A stretch of 64,000 bases of DNA from positions 248,001 to 312,000 of the forward strand of contig NZ_MNPW01000005.1 in assembly GCF_001983175.1 (NCBI RefSeq), read 5' to 3'. Below are positions 38,158 through 48,660 of the stretch, piece after piece (position 1 is the first letter of the stretch; each line of letters starts with the position of its first letter). The notes beneath the pieces are model-generated. The model did no database searches. It was not told where the DNA came from and saw only the letters and a list, made by a program, of their open reading frames with translations. Source of the DNA: Pseudomonas cedrina subsp. cedrina. Its GTDB lineage: Bacteria; Pseudomonadota; Gammaproteobacteria; Pseudomonadales; Pseudomonadaceae. Position numbers and translations under genes: made by a program.

Positions 38158-38163
38158 TTCAGA

Positions 38164-38193
38164 CACCCCCGAGGGCTCACCTCGGGGGTGTTT
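38164..38193 (+). terminator. Terminator after opgH
   Basis: CACCCCCGAG pairs with CTCGGGGGTG (ten base pairs, seven-base loop), followed by a short TTT. It starts seven bases after the opgH stop. The short T-run makes efficiency uncertain. Confidence 0.7.
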
Positions 38194-38342
38194 GACGCCG
38201 CGTTCCTACAGCGTCCCCTGCGCTTTCCGCGCCGCCCTAACCCCTTGTTATTTCGAAACAAAAGACCCTCGCCCGAGGTGTATTGCCGTGCCTGCCGCTG
38301 AGTTAGCATCGCCCCGAATTTGACTTGGCCACGGGGATATTC

Positions 38343-39143
38343 ATGAGCAAGGGCTTTTGTTCGGCGCTGCTGATAAGCGCTGTCGCATTGATTCACATGG
38401 GCCTCGCGCAGGCGGGCGCGATTGACGACGCCGTTCGGCGTGGCGTGCTGAAAGTCGGCACCACGCCCACCTACGTTCCTTTCGAAATGACGGATAAACA
38501 GGGGCACATCGTCGGCTTTGAAATTGACCTGCTCAAGGTCATGAGCCAAGCGCTCGGGGTGGAGCTGGAGTTGGTCGCGGTGCCTTACACCGAGTTGGTG
38601 GCGGGGTTGCTGGCGAAAAAATTCGACCTGATCGGCAGCGGCATGACCGTCACCCAAGAGCGCAACCTCAAGCTGAACTTCAGCGATTCGTTCATCGTGG
38701 TCGGCCAGTCGGTGCTGTTGCACCCGCGCCTTGCGGGCAAGGTCAGCAGTGTCGAAGACCTGGACGACGCCACCTACCGGATCGCAACCACCGAAGGCAC
38801 CACCGGTGAGTCAGCCGCGCGACGGTTCCTGGGCGCGGCCCGGCTCAGCACCTTTGCAACGCCGGAGGAGGGCGTGCGCCAAGTGGTGCTGGGCCAGGCC
38901 GATGCCTTCATTCATGACGCGCCCTATAACCTGATCGCCTTGAGCCGCCCGGAAAACGGCGCGCTGCTGGCGCTCGAGCAACCCTTCACCTTTGAGCCGC
39001 TGGCCTTCGGCTTGAAGAAAGGCGATTTCGACAGCCTCAACTGGATCAACCATTTTCTCAATCAGGTCGCCCAGGACGGGACCTACGATCACCTTCACGA
39101 CAAGTGGTTCAGGGACACCGCCTGGATGAAAGAAATCGATTGA
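38343..39143 (+). CDS. Amino acid ABC transporter substrate-binding protein (copy 1)
   Basis: A 266-residue family 3 (PBPb) periplasmic binding protein. The start ATG 38343 has GGGG a few bases before it, and the signal peptide is cleaved near LAQAG. The mature domain opens IDDAVRRGVLKVGTTPTYVP and contains PFEMTDKQG, FDLIGSGMTVTQERN, DAFIHDAPYN and PFTFEPLAFGLKKGD. It is a clear paralogue of the next gene, with identical length. It probably binds a polar amino acid. Its own 216-base downstream gap suggests separate transcription. Confidence 0.88.
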   Translation: MSKGFCSALLISAVALIHMGLAQAGAIDDAVRRGVLKVGTTPTYVPFEMTDKQGHIVGFEIDLLKVMSQALGVELELVAVPYTELVAGLLAKKFDLIGSGMTVTQERNLKLNFSDSFIVVGQSVLLHPRLAGKVSSVEDLDDATYRIATTEGTTGESAARRFLGAARLSTFATPEEGVRQVVLGQADAFIHDAPYNLIALSRPENGALLALEQPFTFEPLAFGLKKGDFDSLNWINHFLNQVAQDGTYDHLHDKWFRDTAWMKEID

Positions 39144-39359
39144 AAGTCATAACTGCTTACACATCAATCCGTTGCGGCCGCCCTTGGCGCGCGCGTCTAC
39201 GCCTGCGTTCTGCCGCACCTTTGTGGGGCTTTCCGACATACGCTGATAACAAATAGCCGTGAAACCTTTGTGGCACGAGACGAGTGGGTTAGGATCGCAC
39301 CCCGAAATGGTGCAGCCCTTTTTGCGCGCCGACCTTACAAGAATCGTTCAGGGGACTTG

Positions 39360-40160
39360 ATGATGAAAAAGTATCTTTCGATGCTGCTGCTTGGCGTCAC
39401 CGCGCTGGTCGCAGCCAACGCGGCCCAGGCCGGTGCGATCGATGATGCGGTCAAGCGCGGCACGCTCAAGGTCGGCATGGATCCGACTTACATGCCGTTC
39501 GAAATGACCGACAAACGCGGTGAAATCATCGGCTTTGAAGTGGACATCCTCAAGGCCATGGCCAAGTCTATGGGCGTCAAGCTGGAGCTGGTGTCCACCG
39601 GCTACGACGGCATCATCCCGGCCTTCCTGACGGGCAAGTTCGACATGATCGGCAGCGGCATGACCCTGACCCAGGAACGCAACCTGCGCCTGAACTTCAG
39701 CGAACCCTTCATCGTGGTCGGCCAGACCCTGCTGATTCGCAAGGAGCTGGAAGGCACCATCAAGTCCTATAAAGACCTGAACGACGAGAAATACCGCCTC
39801 ACCTCCAAGCTCGGCACCACCGGTGAGATGGTCGCCAAGAAGCTGATCTCCAAAGCCAAGTACCATGGCTACGACAACGAGCAGGAAGGCGTGCTGGACG
39901 TGGTCAACGGCAAGGCCGATGCCTTTGTGTATGACGCGCCGTACAACGTGGTGGCCGAGAAGAAAGTCGGCAACGGCAAGCTGGTGTTCCTGGAAGAACC
40001 CTTCACCTTCGAACCCTTGGCGTTCGGCCTGAAGAAAGGCGACTACGACAGCGTCAACTTCATCAACAACTTCCTGCACCAGATCAAGAACGACGGCACC
40101 TACGATCGTATCCATGACAAGTGGTTCAAGAGCTCCGAGTGGCTCAAGGACATGGAATAA
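39360..40160 (+). CDS. Amino acid ABC transporter substrate-binding protein (copy 2)
   Basis: A 266-residue binding protein closely related to the upstream one: GAIDDAVKRGTLKVGMDPTY, PFEMTDKRGE, IGSGMTLTQERNLRLNFS and EEPFTFEPLAFGLKKGD. Start ATG 39360 (or 39363), preceded by AGGGGAC, gives a signal peptide ending AAQAG. It is richer in lysine than copy 1. It is separated from the permease only by a repeat, so this copy is the likelier main partner of the importer. Confidence 0.9.
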   Translation: MMKKYLSMLLLGVTALVAANAAQAGAIDDAVKRGTLKVGMDPTYMPFEMTDKRGEIIGFEVDILKAMAKSMGVKLELVSTGYDGIIPAFLTGKFDMIGSGMTLTQERNLRLNFSEPFIVVGQTLLIRKELEGTIKSYKDLNDEKYRLTSKLGTTGEMVAKKLISKAKYHGYDNEQEGVLDVVNGKADAFVYDAPYNVVAEKKVGNGKLVFLEEPFTFEPLAFGLKKGDYDSVNFINNFLHQIKNDGTYDRIHDKWFKSSEWLKDME

Positions 40161-40173
40161 AGGCTGACACCCT

Positions 40174-40279
40174 GATCGTTCCTACGCTCCGCGTGGGAAT
40201 GCAGCCCGTGACGCTCCGCGTCACAAAGCGGACGCAGAGCGTCCAGTGATGCATTCCCACGCAGAGCGTGGGAACGATC
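40174..40279. repeat. Inverted repeat element (GATCGTTCC...GGAACGATC type)
   Basis: The outer arms GATCGTTCCTACGCTCCGCG and CGCAGAGCGTGGGAACGATC enclose an inner pair (GACGCTCCGCGTC and GGACGCAGAGCGTCC). This is a REP-like family distinct from the GTGGGAGC elements. It lies between the binding protein and permease genes. Confidence 0.8.
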
Positions 40280-40298
40280 TCAGATCCCGGAACTTGAA

Positions 40299-41258
40299 AT
40301 GAAACAGAAAAAAGCCCAATGGCCCTGGCACCTGCTGACCGTGGTCGTGCTGGTCGGCCTGGCGGGCGCCTTGTACTACGCCACGTCGATGATGTCCTAC
40401 GAATGGCGCTGGAACCGCGTCCCGCAGTATTTCGCCTATCAGGCTGAAGAAGCCCAGCGGGCGGCGGATATCTCGACCGTGATCGAGCTGGTGCGCAAAG
40501 GTGACGTGGCCGAAGTCACCCTGCGCAACGACGCGGGCGCCGAGCAAAAGGTGACGGTCGCCGACAACAGCCTGCAAGTGGCGCGCGGCGATGACGTGGC
40601 CGAAGGCGATGTGATCGGCGTCAACCGGCACTGGGCGCTGGGCCCGCTGATGTGGGGCTTGTGGACCACGCTGTGGCTGTCGGTGGTGTCCGGCATCCTT
40701 GGCCTGGCGATCGGCTTGGCGACCGGCCTGTGCCGTTTGTCGAGCAACCCGACCCTGCGCGATCTGTCGACGATCTACGTCGAACTGGTGCGGGGCACGC
40801 CGCTATTGGTGCAGATCTTCATTTTCTATTTCTTCATCGGCACGGTGCTCAACCTGTCCCGGGAGTTCGCCGGGATCGCCGCGCTGTCGCTGTTCACCGG
40901 CGCGTATGTGGCGGAGATCGTGCGCGCTGGGGTGCAATCCATCACCCGTGGCCAGGACGAGGCCGCCCGTTCCCTGGGCTTGAGCGCCAGCCAATCGATG
41001 CGCCATGTGGTGCTGCCGCAGGCGTTCAAGCGCGTGCTGCCGCCGCTGGCCGGGCAATTCATCAGCCTGGTGAAAGACACCTCGCTGGTCTCGGTGATTG
41101 CGATCACCGAACTGCTCAAAAGCGGACGCGAAGTGATCACCACCTCGTTTTCGCCGTTTGAGATCCTGTTCTGTGTGGCAGGCCTGTACCTGCTGATCAA
41201 CCTGCCGCTGTCGAAAATGGCCAGCCGGCTTGAGCGGAGGCTCGCGCAAAGTGATTGA
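40299..41258 (+). CDS. Amino acid ABC transporter permease with large periplasmic insert
   Basis: A 319-residue HisM/GlnP-type permease. The first membrane helix (about 9-29) is followed by about 85 residues without membrane character ([11 protein letters not shown] to [10 protein letters not shown]), predicted periplasmic. The standard permease core follows from about 113: [38 protein letters not shown] and the EAA-type loop [20 protein letters not shown]. Ordinary members are about 220-250 residues. Only one permease is encoded, so a homodimer is likely. The ATPase gene overlaps its end. Confidence 0.88.
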   Translation: MKQKKAQWPWHLLTVVVLVGLAGALYYATSMMSYEWRWNRVPQYFAYQAEEAQRAADISTVIELVRKGDVAEVTLRNDAGAEQKVTVADNSLQVARGDDVAEGDVIGVNRHWALGPLMWGLWTTLWLSVVSGILGLAIGLATGLCRLSSNPTLRDLSTIYVELVRGTPLLVQIFIFYFFIGTVLNLSREFAGIAALSLFTGAYVAEIVRAGVQSITRGQDEAARSLGLSASQSMRHVVLPQAFKRVLPPLAGQFISLVKDTSLVSVIAITELLKSGREVITTSFSPFEILFCVAGLYLLINLPLSKMASRLERRLAQSD

Positions 41259-41985
41259 AGTCCGCGATCTGGTAAAAGTCTTCGATACCCGTGGCCATGT
41301 GGTCCGCGCGGTCGACCACGTCAGCACCAGGGTGGCGAAGGGCGAAGTGCTGGTAGTGATCGGCCCGTCCGGCTCCGGCAAATCTACGTTCCTGCGTTGC
41401 CTCAATGGGCTGGAGGAATTCGACTCAGGGTCGGTGAGCATCGACGGTCTGCAACTGGCTGACCCTAAGACCGACGTCAACGCTTATCGCCGTGAAGTCG
41501 GCATGGTGTTCCAGCATTTCAACCTGTTCCCCCACATGACCGTGCTGGAAAACCTGTGCCTGGCGCAAAAGGTCGTGCGCAAGCGCGGCAAGCAAGAGCG
41601 CGAAGCCAAGGCCCTGGCGCTGCTGGAGAAGGTCGGCATTGCGCAGAAGGCCAACGAATTTCCTTCACGCCTGTCCGGCGGCCAGCAGCAGCGTGTCGCG
41701 ATTGCCCGCGCATTGGCGATGGAGCCCAAGGTGATGCTGTTTGACGAGCCCACCTCGGCGCTGGACCCGGAAATGGTCGGCGAAGTGCTGGATGTGATGA
41801 AGACCCTGGCCCTGGAAGGCATGACCATGGTCTGCGTCACCCACGAGATGGGCTTTGCCCGTGAGGTGGCCGACCGCGTGCTGTTCTTCGACCATGGCAA
41901 ATTGCTGGAAGATGCGGCGCCGGCCGCGTTCTTCGCGGCACCGAAAGACCCGCGGGCCCAGGCCTTCCTGCGTCAGGTCCTATAG
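41251..41985 (+). CDS. Polar amino acid ABC transporter ATP-binding protein
   Basis: A 244-residue GlnQ/HisP-type ATPase. Walker A is GPSGSGKST (about 32-40), the Q-loop lies in [14 protein letters not shown], the signature is LSGGQQQR (about 139-146), Walker B is [13 protein letters not shown] and the switch histidine is in CVTHEMGFA. Start GTG 41251 overlaps the permease TGA by eight bases. The last six bases overlap the 3' end of the chemoreceptor gene on the other strand. Confidence 0.93.
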   Translation: MIEVRDLVKVFDTRGHVVRAVDHVSTRVAKGEVLVVIGPSGSGKSTFLRCLNGLEEFDSGSVSIDGLQLADPKTDVNAYRREVGMVFQHFNLFPHMTVLENLCLAQKVVRKRGKQEREAKALALLEKVGIAQKANEFPSRLSGGQQQRVAIARALAMEPKVMLFDEPTSALDPEMVGEVLDVMKTLALEGMTMVCVTHEMGFAREVADRVLFFDHGKLLEDAAPAAFFAAPKDPRAQAFLRQVL

Positions 41986-43887
41986 CCTGAACTTGCCGAC
42001 CAGGGCCTGCAGATCCAGGCTCAACTTCGTCAACTGAACGCTGGCGGCCGCGGTTTCCTCACTGGCGGTCGCGGTCATTTGCGACACATCCCGCACCTTC
42101 ATGACGCTGCGATTGATTTCCTCGGCCACGGCACATTGCTGCTCGGCGGCCGCGGCAATCTGCGGGTTCATTTCCTGGATGATCGAGACCCTGAGGATAA
42201 TCGCCGCCAATGCATCGCCCACGTCGCGGCTCAGGTCGACGCTGTAGTCGGTCAAGGCGCGGCTGCCGTCCATGATATCTGCCACCTGCTGGGTGCCGGT
42301 GTGCAGCCCGCTGATCAGTCCCTCGATTTCTTCCGCCGATTCCTGAGTGCGCTGGGCAAGGCTGCGTACTTCATCGGCGACCACGGCAAACCCTTCGCCT
42401 GCGGCCCCTGCACGCGCAGCTTCAATGGCGGCGTTCAGCGCCAGCAGGTTGGTCTGTTGGGACACCGACTTGATCACGTCCAGCACGCCGCCGATTTTTT
42501 GGCTCTCGTGTTGCAAGGCAATCATTGCCTGGCTGGCGCGCGCCATTTCGTGGGCCAGATGGCCAATTTGCTCTACGGCTTGCCCCACGACCTGGTCGCC
42601 GGCGGTGGCCTGTTGATCGGCCTCATCTGCCGCCTTTGAGGCTTCTTCGGCATGTCGCGCGACCTCCTGGGCGGTGGCGAGCATTTCGTTCATCGCGGTC
42701 GCTACCTGGTCGGTTTCATCCTTCTGGTTGCTGATGCCCGCGCGGGTCTGCTCTGTGACGCTCGACAGCTGTGTGGCGGCGCTGGCGATCTGCCGGGCGC
42801 TGTCACCGATGCCGCTGATCAGCCTGCGCAGGTTGCGGGTCATGTCGCCGATGGTTTGCTGCAATTGGCCTAGCTCGTCTTTGCGCTCAACCTGTATGTC
42901 GTGGCTGAGATCGCCCTGCGCGATACGGTTGGCCCAGGCCAGCACTTGGCGCAGCGGCATCGCGATCTGCCGGGCGATCCACCAGGCCGCCAGGGTGCCG
43001 AGCAACAGGGCTGCGGCTGTGACGCTGATCAGCAGGGTCCGGGTCTGGTGGGCTTCCCTGTCGCGCTTGAGGGTCTGGCCCTGGCTCACGGTTTCGCTGT
43101 GTTCAAGCAGTTGGTTGAGTTGCTGCTCAAACCGGTTCTGCGCGGTTTCGGTGTTGAGCTGAGCTTCCTTGAGCGTTACCAACTGTGCGCGATAGTTCGC
43201 CAAGTCGGTTTTTAGTAAGGTTGAGTCGGCGGGCAGGCTGGTCACGGCGGCCTGGGCGACGTCCAGGGCGTCGAGGGCATTGCCGACCGCTTCGGCATAG
43301 GCTTGCAACGACTCGGCGCCCCAGGCAGGGCTTTGGGCCTTATCCTCGGCTTGCTCCATGGCTTGGCGCAGGTTTTCGATGGCATCCAGTGCCTGCTGGT
43401 CTTGTTGGTCAGGCAATTCGCTGGCCAGCTGTGCAAGGGTGTCACTGGCCTGCAGTGCGGTTGCATGAAGTGGCGGGCGAATGCTGTCGCGCTGTTCGAT
43501 CAACGGCGGCAACTCGACGAGCACCGCTTTGAAACCCTCGACAAGGCGTTCCGCCGCTTGAATGCGCTGCAGGTCGCCCGGGTCTTTCAGGTGGGTGGCC
43601 AGATAGCCCAGATGCTGGTCGATGGTTTCGATCTGCCGGGTCATCTTGCCCAGGCTGGCGGCGTCGGTGAGGGTGCGGTAAACGATGCGGTCGGCGCGCA
43701 TAGCCTCCGCGACCGCCGTCAATTGGCCCAGGGCCGACAGGTTGCTTGAGCGAAAAATTACCTGGTTCAAGGCCTGCCAGCCGGTCACGGCAATGACCAG
43801 ACTGAGGATCAGCACCTGACCGAAGCCCAAGGCGAGTTTGAGGCGGACGCTGGCGTTGGCCAGCAAGCGGGTCAGCCGAGGAAACAT
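41980..43887 (-). CDS. Methyl-accepting chemotaxis protein with HBM-type sensor (copy 1)
   Basis: A 635-residue chemoreceptor. Membrane helix 1 is at about 17-38. An all-helical periplasmic region of about 245 residues (HBM-like) follows, with membrane helix 2 at about 288-312. HAMP follows, with AQGDLSHDI and [10 protein letters not shown]. The cytoplasmic signalling tip [28 protein letters not shown] holds the conserved CheA/CheW contact region. No C-terminal CheR/CheB pentapeptide is seen. HBM receptors in Pseudomonas sense organic acids or amines; the ligand here is unknown. It converges on the amino-acid ABC operon and overlaps its end by six bases. Confidence 0.9.
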   Translation of the reverse strand: MFPRLTRLLANASVRLKLALGFGQVLILSLVIAVTGWQALNQVIFRSSNLSALGQLTAVAEAMRADRIVYRTLTDAASLGKMTRQIETIDQHLGYLATHLKDPGDLQRIQAAERLVEGFKAVLVELPPLIEQRDSIRPPLHATALQASDTLAQLASELPDQQDQQALDAIENLRQAMEQAEDKAQSPAWGAESLQAYAEAVGNALDALDVAQAAVTSLPADSTLLKTDLANYRAQLVTLKEAQLNTETAQNRFEQQLNQLLEHSETVSQGQTLKRDREAHQTRTLLISVTAAALLLGTLAAWWIARQIAMPLRQVLAWANRIAQGDLSHDIQVERKDELGQLQQTIGDMTRNLRRLISGIGDSARQIASAATQLSSVTEQTRAGISNQKDETDQVATAMNEMLATAQEVARHAEEASKAADEADQQATAGDQVVGQAVEQIGHLAHEMARASQAMIALQHESQKIGGVLDVIKSVSQQTNLLALNAAIEAARAGAAGEGFAVVADEVRSLAQRTQESAEEIEGLISGLHTGTQQVADIMDGSRALTDYSVDLSRDVGDALAAIILRVSIIQEMNPQIAAAAEQQCAVAEEINRSVMKVRDVSQMTATASEETAAASVQLTKLSLDLQALVGKFRL

Positions 43888-43981
43888 GGGGAACCTCCAG
43901 ATCTGAAAAAGCGTGTCGACTAACGCTAAATCGATTCGGAGTGATGGCGGGCTGATAACTACGTAGGAAATTTCACAAGTT

Positions 43982-44005
43982 GCGGCGGCCTCGAGTGGCC
44001 GCCGC
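43982..44005 (-). terminator. Possible terminator after second chemoreceptor gene
   Basis: GCGGCGGCC and GGCCGCCGC form a perfect nine-base stem with a six-base loop just after the stop of the gene at 44016-45932. The T-run on the minus strand is weak (AACTTG), so termination is uncertain. Confidence 0.5.
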
Positions 44006-44015
44006 GTAGGAGGAG

Positions 44016-45932
44016 TCAGATACGGAAGCGCCCGACCAAGGTCTGCAGGTAGATGCCCAGGCGCGCCAGCTCAGCGCTGGAGGCGGCGGTTTCTTCACTG
44101 GCCGCCGAGGTTTGCTCCGACACATCGCGCACGTTCAGCACGCTGCGGTTGATCTCTTCGGCCACCGCGCTTTGCTGTTCGGCGGCGGTGGCGATCTGCG
44201 AGTTCATCGCCTGGATGGTCGAGACCGTGCGGGTGATGTTCGCCAGTGCGCTGCCGGCACGGCGGGTCAGCTCGACGCTGCTGTCGGTCAGGCCACGGCT
44301 GTTGTCCATGATGGTTGCGACCTGCTGGGTGCCATTTTGCAGGCCGACGATCAGCTCTGCGATCTCCTCGGTGGACTTCTGCGTACGCTGGGCCAGGCTG
44401 CGCACTTCATCGGCCACCACGGCGAAGCCACGCCCGGCTTCACCGGCACGCGCGGCTTCAATGGCGGCGTTGAGGGCCAGCAGGTTGGTTTGCTGGGCCA
44501 CCGACTTGATCACGTCGAGCACGCTGCCGATCTTGTCGCTTTCGCGCTTGAGGTCGCCCATGGCAACCGTGGAGTTGCCCACTTCGGTGGCCAGGCGTTC
44601 GATCTGGGCGATGGCTTCGCCGACCACCTTGTCGCCCTCCCGAGCCTGCTGGTCGGCAGCAACGGCGGCTTCGGAGGCTTCCTCGGCATTGCGCGCCACT
44701 TCCTGCACGGTGGCGGCCATTTCGTTCATGGCGGTGGCGACCTGGTCGGTCTCGATCTTCTGGTTGTTGACCCCGGCGCTGGTCTGCTCGGTGACGGCGG
44801 ATAATTGCTCGGCGGCGCTGGCGATCTGAGTGACGCCTTCGCTGATGCCGCCGATCAGCTCACGCAGGCCGACCGTCATGTTTTGCATGGCGCGTTGCAA
44901 CTGGCCCAGTTCGTCCTGGCGCTCGGAGATCAGGTTGTGGCTCAGGTCGCCCGAGGCGACCCGCTCGGCCACGTTGAGCGTCTGCGCCAGCGGCACGATG
45001 ATCTGCCGGGTGATGACCCAGGCGGCAACCAGGCCGAAAATCAGCGCCAGTACCGCAGCCAGGAGCAACAGTTGCTTGGCGTTTGCAGCGTCCGCGTCAC
45101 GCACCACGGTTTGCGAAAGGGTCAACTTGTTACTGCGGTCCAGCAGTAGGTCGCCTTGGGTGCCCATGATTTTCAACGCTGCGGCGCTGGCCACCTGAGA
45201 GTCGCGGTATTGGCTGACCGCCGCGCGATAGGCTTGCAGCGACACGCTGGCCTGTTGCAGGTTGGTCGAATATTGTTCAGGGAGTTGACCGTTGAGGCCG
45301 GTGATTTTCTTCAGGGCGTTATCGATGGCGTCCAGCGCGGGTTGTTCGGCCTCGACCTTGCCGCTGTAGGTATAGCCGCGTACCTGGAACCGGGCTTGCT
45401 GGATCAGTTTGCTCAGGTCGACGACGCTGTTGAACTGGCTGACACTGTCGCCCTGCAGCAAAGCCTTTTCGACTTCGCCGACTTTTTGCACCGCGTTGTC
45501 GGCGGTATCGCCCAATTTGCTGCGAGCGTTTTCTCGATTGGCCCCGGCCTGGACCATGGCGTCAAACGCGCGCTTGTACTGGTCGACTGCGGCCAGTTGG
45601 TCGTCGATCAAGGCAATATCGGCGGGCTGCTCAATCAGTGTACGGGCTGTCTTCAGGCCGCTGTCCAGCTTGCCCAAGTAGTCATTGACCGCCGCTGGGC
45701 CCTGTTCGCCACGACGCATTTCGAAGTCCAGGCGCGCAATGCGCAAGTCCTTGCTCAGGTCGTTGAGGCTGGCGATATAGCCCAGCTTGTCGCCGCGACT
45801 GATCACGCCGGAGAGTCCGGTCCAGCCGGTGAAGGTGATCATCAGCGTGAGCAGCAACACCAGGCCAAAGCCTACGCCCAGCTTGGTTTTGACGCTGACA
45901 TTCCCCAGCTTTTCGGCTAACCAACGATACAT
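44016..45932 (-). CDS. Methyl-accepting chemotaxis protein with HBM-type sensor (copy 2)
   Basis: A 638-residue receptor paralogous to the downstream one. It has membrane helix 1 (about 19-40) and a helical bimodular periplasmic region that opens with [20 protein letters not shown], typical of McpS-like HBM sensors. Membrane helix 2 lies at about 290-313. HAMP follows ([18 protein letters not shown]), with a signalling tip containing [20 protein letters not shown]. It ends GRFRI, like its neighbour's GKFRL. Similarity through the whole length suggests tandem duplication with divergence of the ligand domain. Confidence 0.92.
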   Translation of the reverse strand: MYRWLAEKLGNVSVKTKLGVGFGLVLLLTLMITFTGWTGLSGVISRGDKLGYIASLNDLSKDLRIARLDFEMRRGEQGPAAVNDYLGKLDSGLKTARTLIEQPADIALIDDQLAAVDQYKRAFDAMVQAGANRENARSKLGDTADNAVQKVGEVEKALLQGDSVSQFNSVVDLSKLIQQARFQVRGYTYSGKVEAEQPALDAIDNALKKITGLNGQLPEQYSTNLQQASVSLQAYRAAVSQYRDSQVASAAALKIMGTQGDLLLDRSNKLTLSQTVVRDADAANAKQLLLLAAVLALIFGLVAAWVITRQIIVPLAQTLNVAERVASGDLSHNLISERQDELGQLQRAMQNMTVGLRELIGGISEGVTQIASAAEQLSAVTEQTSAGVNNQKIETDQVATAMNEMAATVQEVARNAEEASEAAVAADQQAREGDKVVGEAIAQIERLATEVGNSTVAMGDLKRESDKIGSVLDVIKSVAQQTNLLALNAAIEAARAGEAGRGFAVVADEVRSLAQRTQKSTEEIAELIVGLQNGTQQVATIMDNSRGLTDSSVELTRRAGSALANITRTVSTIQAMNSQIATAAEQQSAVAEEINRSVLNVRDVSEQTSAASEETAASSAELARLGIYLQTLVGRFRI

Positions 45933-46016
45933 GCTGCAAACTCCCTTGGAACAAGGTTTGGACTTATTGAAGGGCTATCGGCACGAGCGCAGGATTCTAT
46001 AGCGACACAAATCCAA

Positions 46017-46088
46017 TGTGGGAGCTGGCTTGCCTGCGATAGCGGTGGTGAATTCACCACCGCTATCGCAGGCAAGCCAGCTCCCACA
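46017..46088. repeat. Perfect 72-bp palindromic REP doublet
   Basis: Two 36-base arms are exact reverse complements with no spacer, meeting at GAATTC. The outer part is the standard REP core TGTGGGAGCTGGCTTGCCTG. It lies upstream of the chemoreceptor gene and downstream of rsmE. Confidence 0.95.
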
Positions 46089-46114
46089 GGTGATGGGGCG
46101 TTTTTCAGATTGGG

Positions 46115-46822
46115 TTAGAACAGCCGGGCGAGTAGGGCGGTGACGGCGGTTTCGACCCGCAGGATGCGCGCGCCGAGTTGTACCGGTTGCAGGCCGGCCT
46201 TGGTCAGCAGGTCCACTTCGTAGGGAATCCAGCCGCCTTCCGGGCCAATCGCCAGGGTGACCGGCTCGTCCAGCCCGCGTGGGCAGGCCGGGTAATCGCC
46301 CGGATGACCGATGAGCCCCAAGGTGCCTTCGGCCAGCGCCGGCAGGCGGTCTTCGACGAACGGCTTGAAGCGCTTTTCGATGACGATCTCGGGCAGCACC
46401 GTATCCCGCGCCTGTTCCAGGCCCAGGATCAATTGCTCGCGAATCGCCGCGGGTTCCAGGAACGGGGTTTGCCAGAAGCTCTTTTCGACGCGATAGCTGT
46501 TCACCAGCACCACCTTGGGCACGCCCATGGCGGCCACCGTCTGCAACACCCGGCGCAGCATTTTCGGACGCGGCAGGGCCAGCAGCAGGGTCAGTGGCAG
46601 TTTGGCCGGCGCTGGCTGGTCGAAGCCTACTTGCAGTTCGGCTTCGCCGGCCTCCAGGCGCAGCAGTTGGGCATTGCCCATCAGCCCGCCGATACGACCG
46701 ACGCGCAGGCTGTCGCCTACGGCAGCGCGGTGTACTTCCTGCATATGCACCAGGCGCCGATCACGCAGCACCACGCGGTCGGCCGCGATAAAGTCGGCCT
46801 CCTCAAGCAGCAGCAGGTTCAC
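46115..46822 (-). CDS. rsmE: 16S rRNA (uracil-1498-N3)-methyltransferase
   Basis: A SPOUT-class methyltransferase that modifies U1498 of 16S rRNA. The protein is 235 residues. An N-terminal PUA-like domain ([17 protein letters not shown]) is followed by the knotted SAM domain: [19 protein letters not shown], then [14 protein letters not shown] (about 194-207) and [19 protein letters not shown], the RsmE signature. It overlaps tatC by four bases and ends the leftward tat cluster. Confidence 0.94.
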   Translation of the reverse strand: MNLLLLEEADFIAADRVVLRDRRLVHMQEVHRAAVGDSLRVGRIGGLMGNAQLLRLEAGEAELQVGFDQPAPAKLPLTLLLALPRPKMLRRVLQTVAAMGVPKVVLVNSYRVEKSFWQTPFLEPAAIREQLILGLEQARDTVLPEIVIEKRFKPFVEDRLPALAEGTLGLIGHPGDYPACPRGLDEPVTLAIGPEGGWIPYEVDLLTKAGLQPVQLGARILRVETAVTALLARLF

Positions 46823-47610
46823 GGCTGGGTCGCTGGCGGCTGGTCGTCGTCGGCGGGTTGGTCATCCGGGTGCTCGCCACGCTTGCTGATCAGGCCGCTG
46901 AACAGAATGCCGATCTCGAACAGCATCCACATCGGCACCGCCAGCAGGGTCTGGGAGAAAATGTCCGGCGGCGTAAGGATCATGCCGACCACGAAGCAGC
47001 CGATGATCACGTACGGGCGGATCTTCTTCAGGTACGCCACGTTGACCACGCCGATCCACACCAGCAGCACCACGGCCACCGGGATTTCGAAGGCCACGCC
47101 AAAGGCGAAGAACAGCGTCATCACGAAGTCGAGGTAGCTGGTGATGTCGGTCATCATCTCCACGCCGGCCGGGGTGGCGGCGGCGAAGAACTTGAAGATC
47201 AGCGGGAACACCAGGAAGTAGGCGAACGCCATGCCGGTGTAGAACAGCAGAATGCTCGACACCAGCAACGGCACCGCGATGCGCTTTTCGTGCTTGTACA
47301 GGCCCGGCGCGATAAAGCCCCAGATCTGGTGCAGGATCACCGGGATCGCCAGGAACAGCGAGACCATCATGGTCAGCTTCAACGGCGTGAGGAACGGCGA
47401 TGACACATCGGTGGCAATCATCGTCGCACCCGCCGGCAGGTACTGGCGCAGCGGCGTCGAGACGAAGGTGTAGATCTGCTGGGTAAAGGCGAACAACCCG
47501 GCAAAGATGATGAAGATCGCCGCTACGCAACGCAGCAGGCGGGTACGCAACTCGGTGAGGTGCGAGACCAGCGGCATATGCTGGTCGTTTTCCGGTTTAT
47601 CAGCGCTCAT
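46819..47610 (-). CDS. tatC: Sec-independent translocase subunit TatC
   Basis: Core receptor of the Tat pathway, which exports folded twin-arginine proteins. The 263-residue protein has six membrane helices. The N-terminal motif [12 protein letters not shown] (about 16-27) contains the conserved residues that bind the twin-arginine signal, and FETP-region equivalents are in [15 protein letters not shown]. It overlaps tatB by four bases. The C-terminus is rich in D, Q and P ([15 protein letters not shown]). Confidence 0.96.
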   Translation of the reverse strand: MSADKPENDQHMPLVSHLTELRTRLLRCVAAIFIIFAGLFAFTQQIYTFVSTPLRQYLPAGATMIATDVSSPFLTPLKLTMMVSLFLAIPVILHQIWGFIAPGLYKHEKRIAVPLLVSSILLFYTGMAFAYFLVFPLIFKFFAAATPAGVEMMTDITSYLDFVMTLFFAFGVAFEIPVAVVLLVWIGVVNVAYLKKIRPYVIIGCFVVGMILTPPDIFSQTLLAVPMWMLFEIGILFSGLISKRGEHPDDQPADDDQPPATQP

Positions 47611-48011
47611 GGGGCTCGCGGCGGCAATGTAGGGTCATGGGGCGCGGGCGACGCAACGGGCGTCGGCGCAGGCTCGGTCGGTGCGGGTGCGGCGGGCTTC
47701 GTGTCGGCGGGCGCAGGGGCGATGCTCTGCTCGGCCATGGGCTCAACGGGTTTGGCCGGCTCCTGCACCGGTGAAAGAATCTTCCGCGCTTCCTGCTCCA
47801 ACGACAAAATGTGCTCGTTGTGCAGCTGCCGGCGAATCTCGTCGGCGCCGATTTCGCGTTCAACTTCCTGTTTGATCGCGTTGAAACTGCGTTTCAGGCG
47901 CCCTATCCACAGGCCGGCCGTGCGCGCGGCACCGGGCAGGCGTTCCGGCCCCAATACCAGCAAGGCTACGAGGCCGACGAGTAGCAGTTCAGAGAAGCTG
48001 ATACCAAACAT
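47607..48011 (-). CDS. tatB: Sec-independent translocase subunit TatB
   Basis: A 134-residue single-span protein. The membrane helix [20 protein letters not shown] with the Glu and GPERLP hinge is diagnostic. An amphipathic helix follows and then a proline/alanine-rich tail from about residue 85. It forms the TatBC receptor with its downstream neighbour. Confidence 0.95.
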   Translation of the reverse strand: MFGISFSELLLVGLVALLVLGPERLPGAARTAGLWIGRLKRSFNAIKQEVEREIGADEIRRQLHNEHILSLEQEARKILSPVQEPAKPVEPMAEQSIAPAPADTKPAAPAPTEPAPTPVASPAPHDPTLPPRAP

Positions 48012-48021
48012 TAGTCAGTGC

Positions 48022-48300
48022 TCACGAGTCTTTGCGGGTCGGCTCTTCGACTTTCTCAGCCTGCACGTCGAAGGTGCGACGCTCGGTGATCGGCTGGGCG
48101 GCCTGCGGGTGCACCGGCTGTGCGGGCGGCACTGGATTGGCGGCCGGGTCAGCCGGTTTTTCGTCGTCATTCATGGCTTTGCGAAAGCCCTTGATCGACT
48201 CGCCGACATCGGTGCCCAGGTTCTTGAGTTTCTTGGTGCCAAACACCAATACCACCACTACCAGAATGACGATCCAGTGTTTCCAGTCAAAAATGCCCAT
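48022..48300 (-). CDS. tatA: Sec-independent translocase subunit TatA
   Basis: A 92-residue pore-forming subunit. The short membrane helix [20 protein letters not shown] is followed by the amphipathic helix [17 protein letters not shown] and a polar tail. It is first of the tatABC run, ten bases before tatB. Confidence 0.95.
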   Translation of the reverse strand: MGIFDWKHWIVILVVVVLVFGTKKLKNLGTDVGESIKGFRKAMNDDEKPADPAANPVPPAQPVHPQAAQPITERRTFDVQAEKVEEPTRKDS

Positions 48301-48326
48301 GCTGCAAATCCTCTAGTCTTAGTTAT

Positions 48327-48659
48327 TCAAGCGGGCGGGCGCGAAGCCTTCTCGGCATGCCCGGACAAGCCGAAGCGACGGTCCAGTTCATCGAGCACGG
48401 CCTGCGGATGCTGCCCCAGTTGGGCGAGCATGACCAGGCTGTGGAACCACAGGTCGGCGGTTTCGTAGATCACATCGCTGCAGTCGCCGCTGATTTGCGC
48501 GTCCTTGGCGGCGATGATGGTCTCGACGGACTCTTCGCCGAGTTTTTCCAGAATCTTGTTCAAGCCCTTGTGGTACAGGCTGGCGACGTAGGAGCTGTCG
48601 GCGTCCGCGCCTTTGCGGTCTTCCAGCACCTGGGCCACGCGGTTCAGGGTATCGCTCAT
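48327..48659 (-). CDS. hisE: Phosphoribosyl-ATP pyrophosphatase
   Basis: Second step of histidine biosynthesis, hydrolysing phosphoribosyl-ATP to phosphoribosyl-AMP. The 110-residue MazG-like all-helical protein has [19 protein letters not shown] (about 34-52) carrying the metal-binding Glu pair, and [14 protein letters not shown] (about 64-77). It starts one base after the hisI stop. It is encoded separately, not fused to HisI, as is usual in Pseudomonas. Confidence 0.95.
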   Translation of the reverse strand: MSDTLNRVAQVLEDRKGADADSSYVASLYHKGLNKILEKLGEESVETIIAAKDAQISGDCSDVIYETADLWFHSLVMLAQLGQHPQAVLDELDRRFGLSGHAEKASRPPA

Positions 48660-48660
48660 G

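Noticed and set aside
39258..39285. TGGCACGAGACGAGTGGG before the second amino-acid binding protein as a sigma54 promoter
   Set aside because: The -12 GC dinucleotide is absent at the required spacing.
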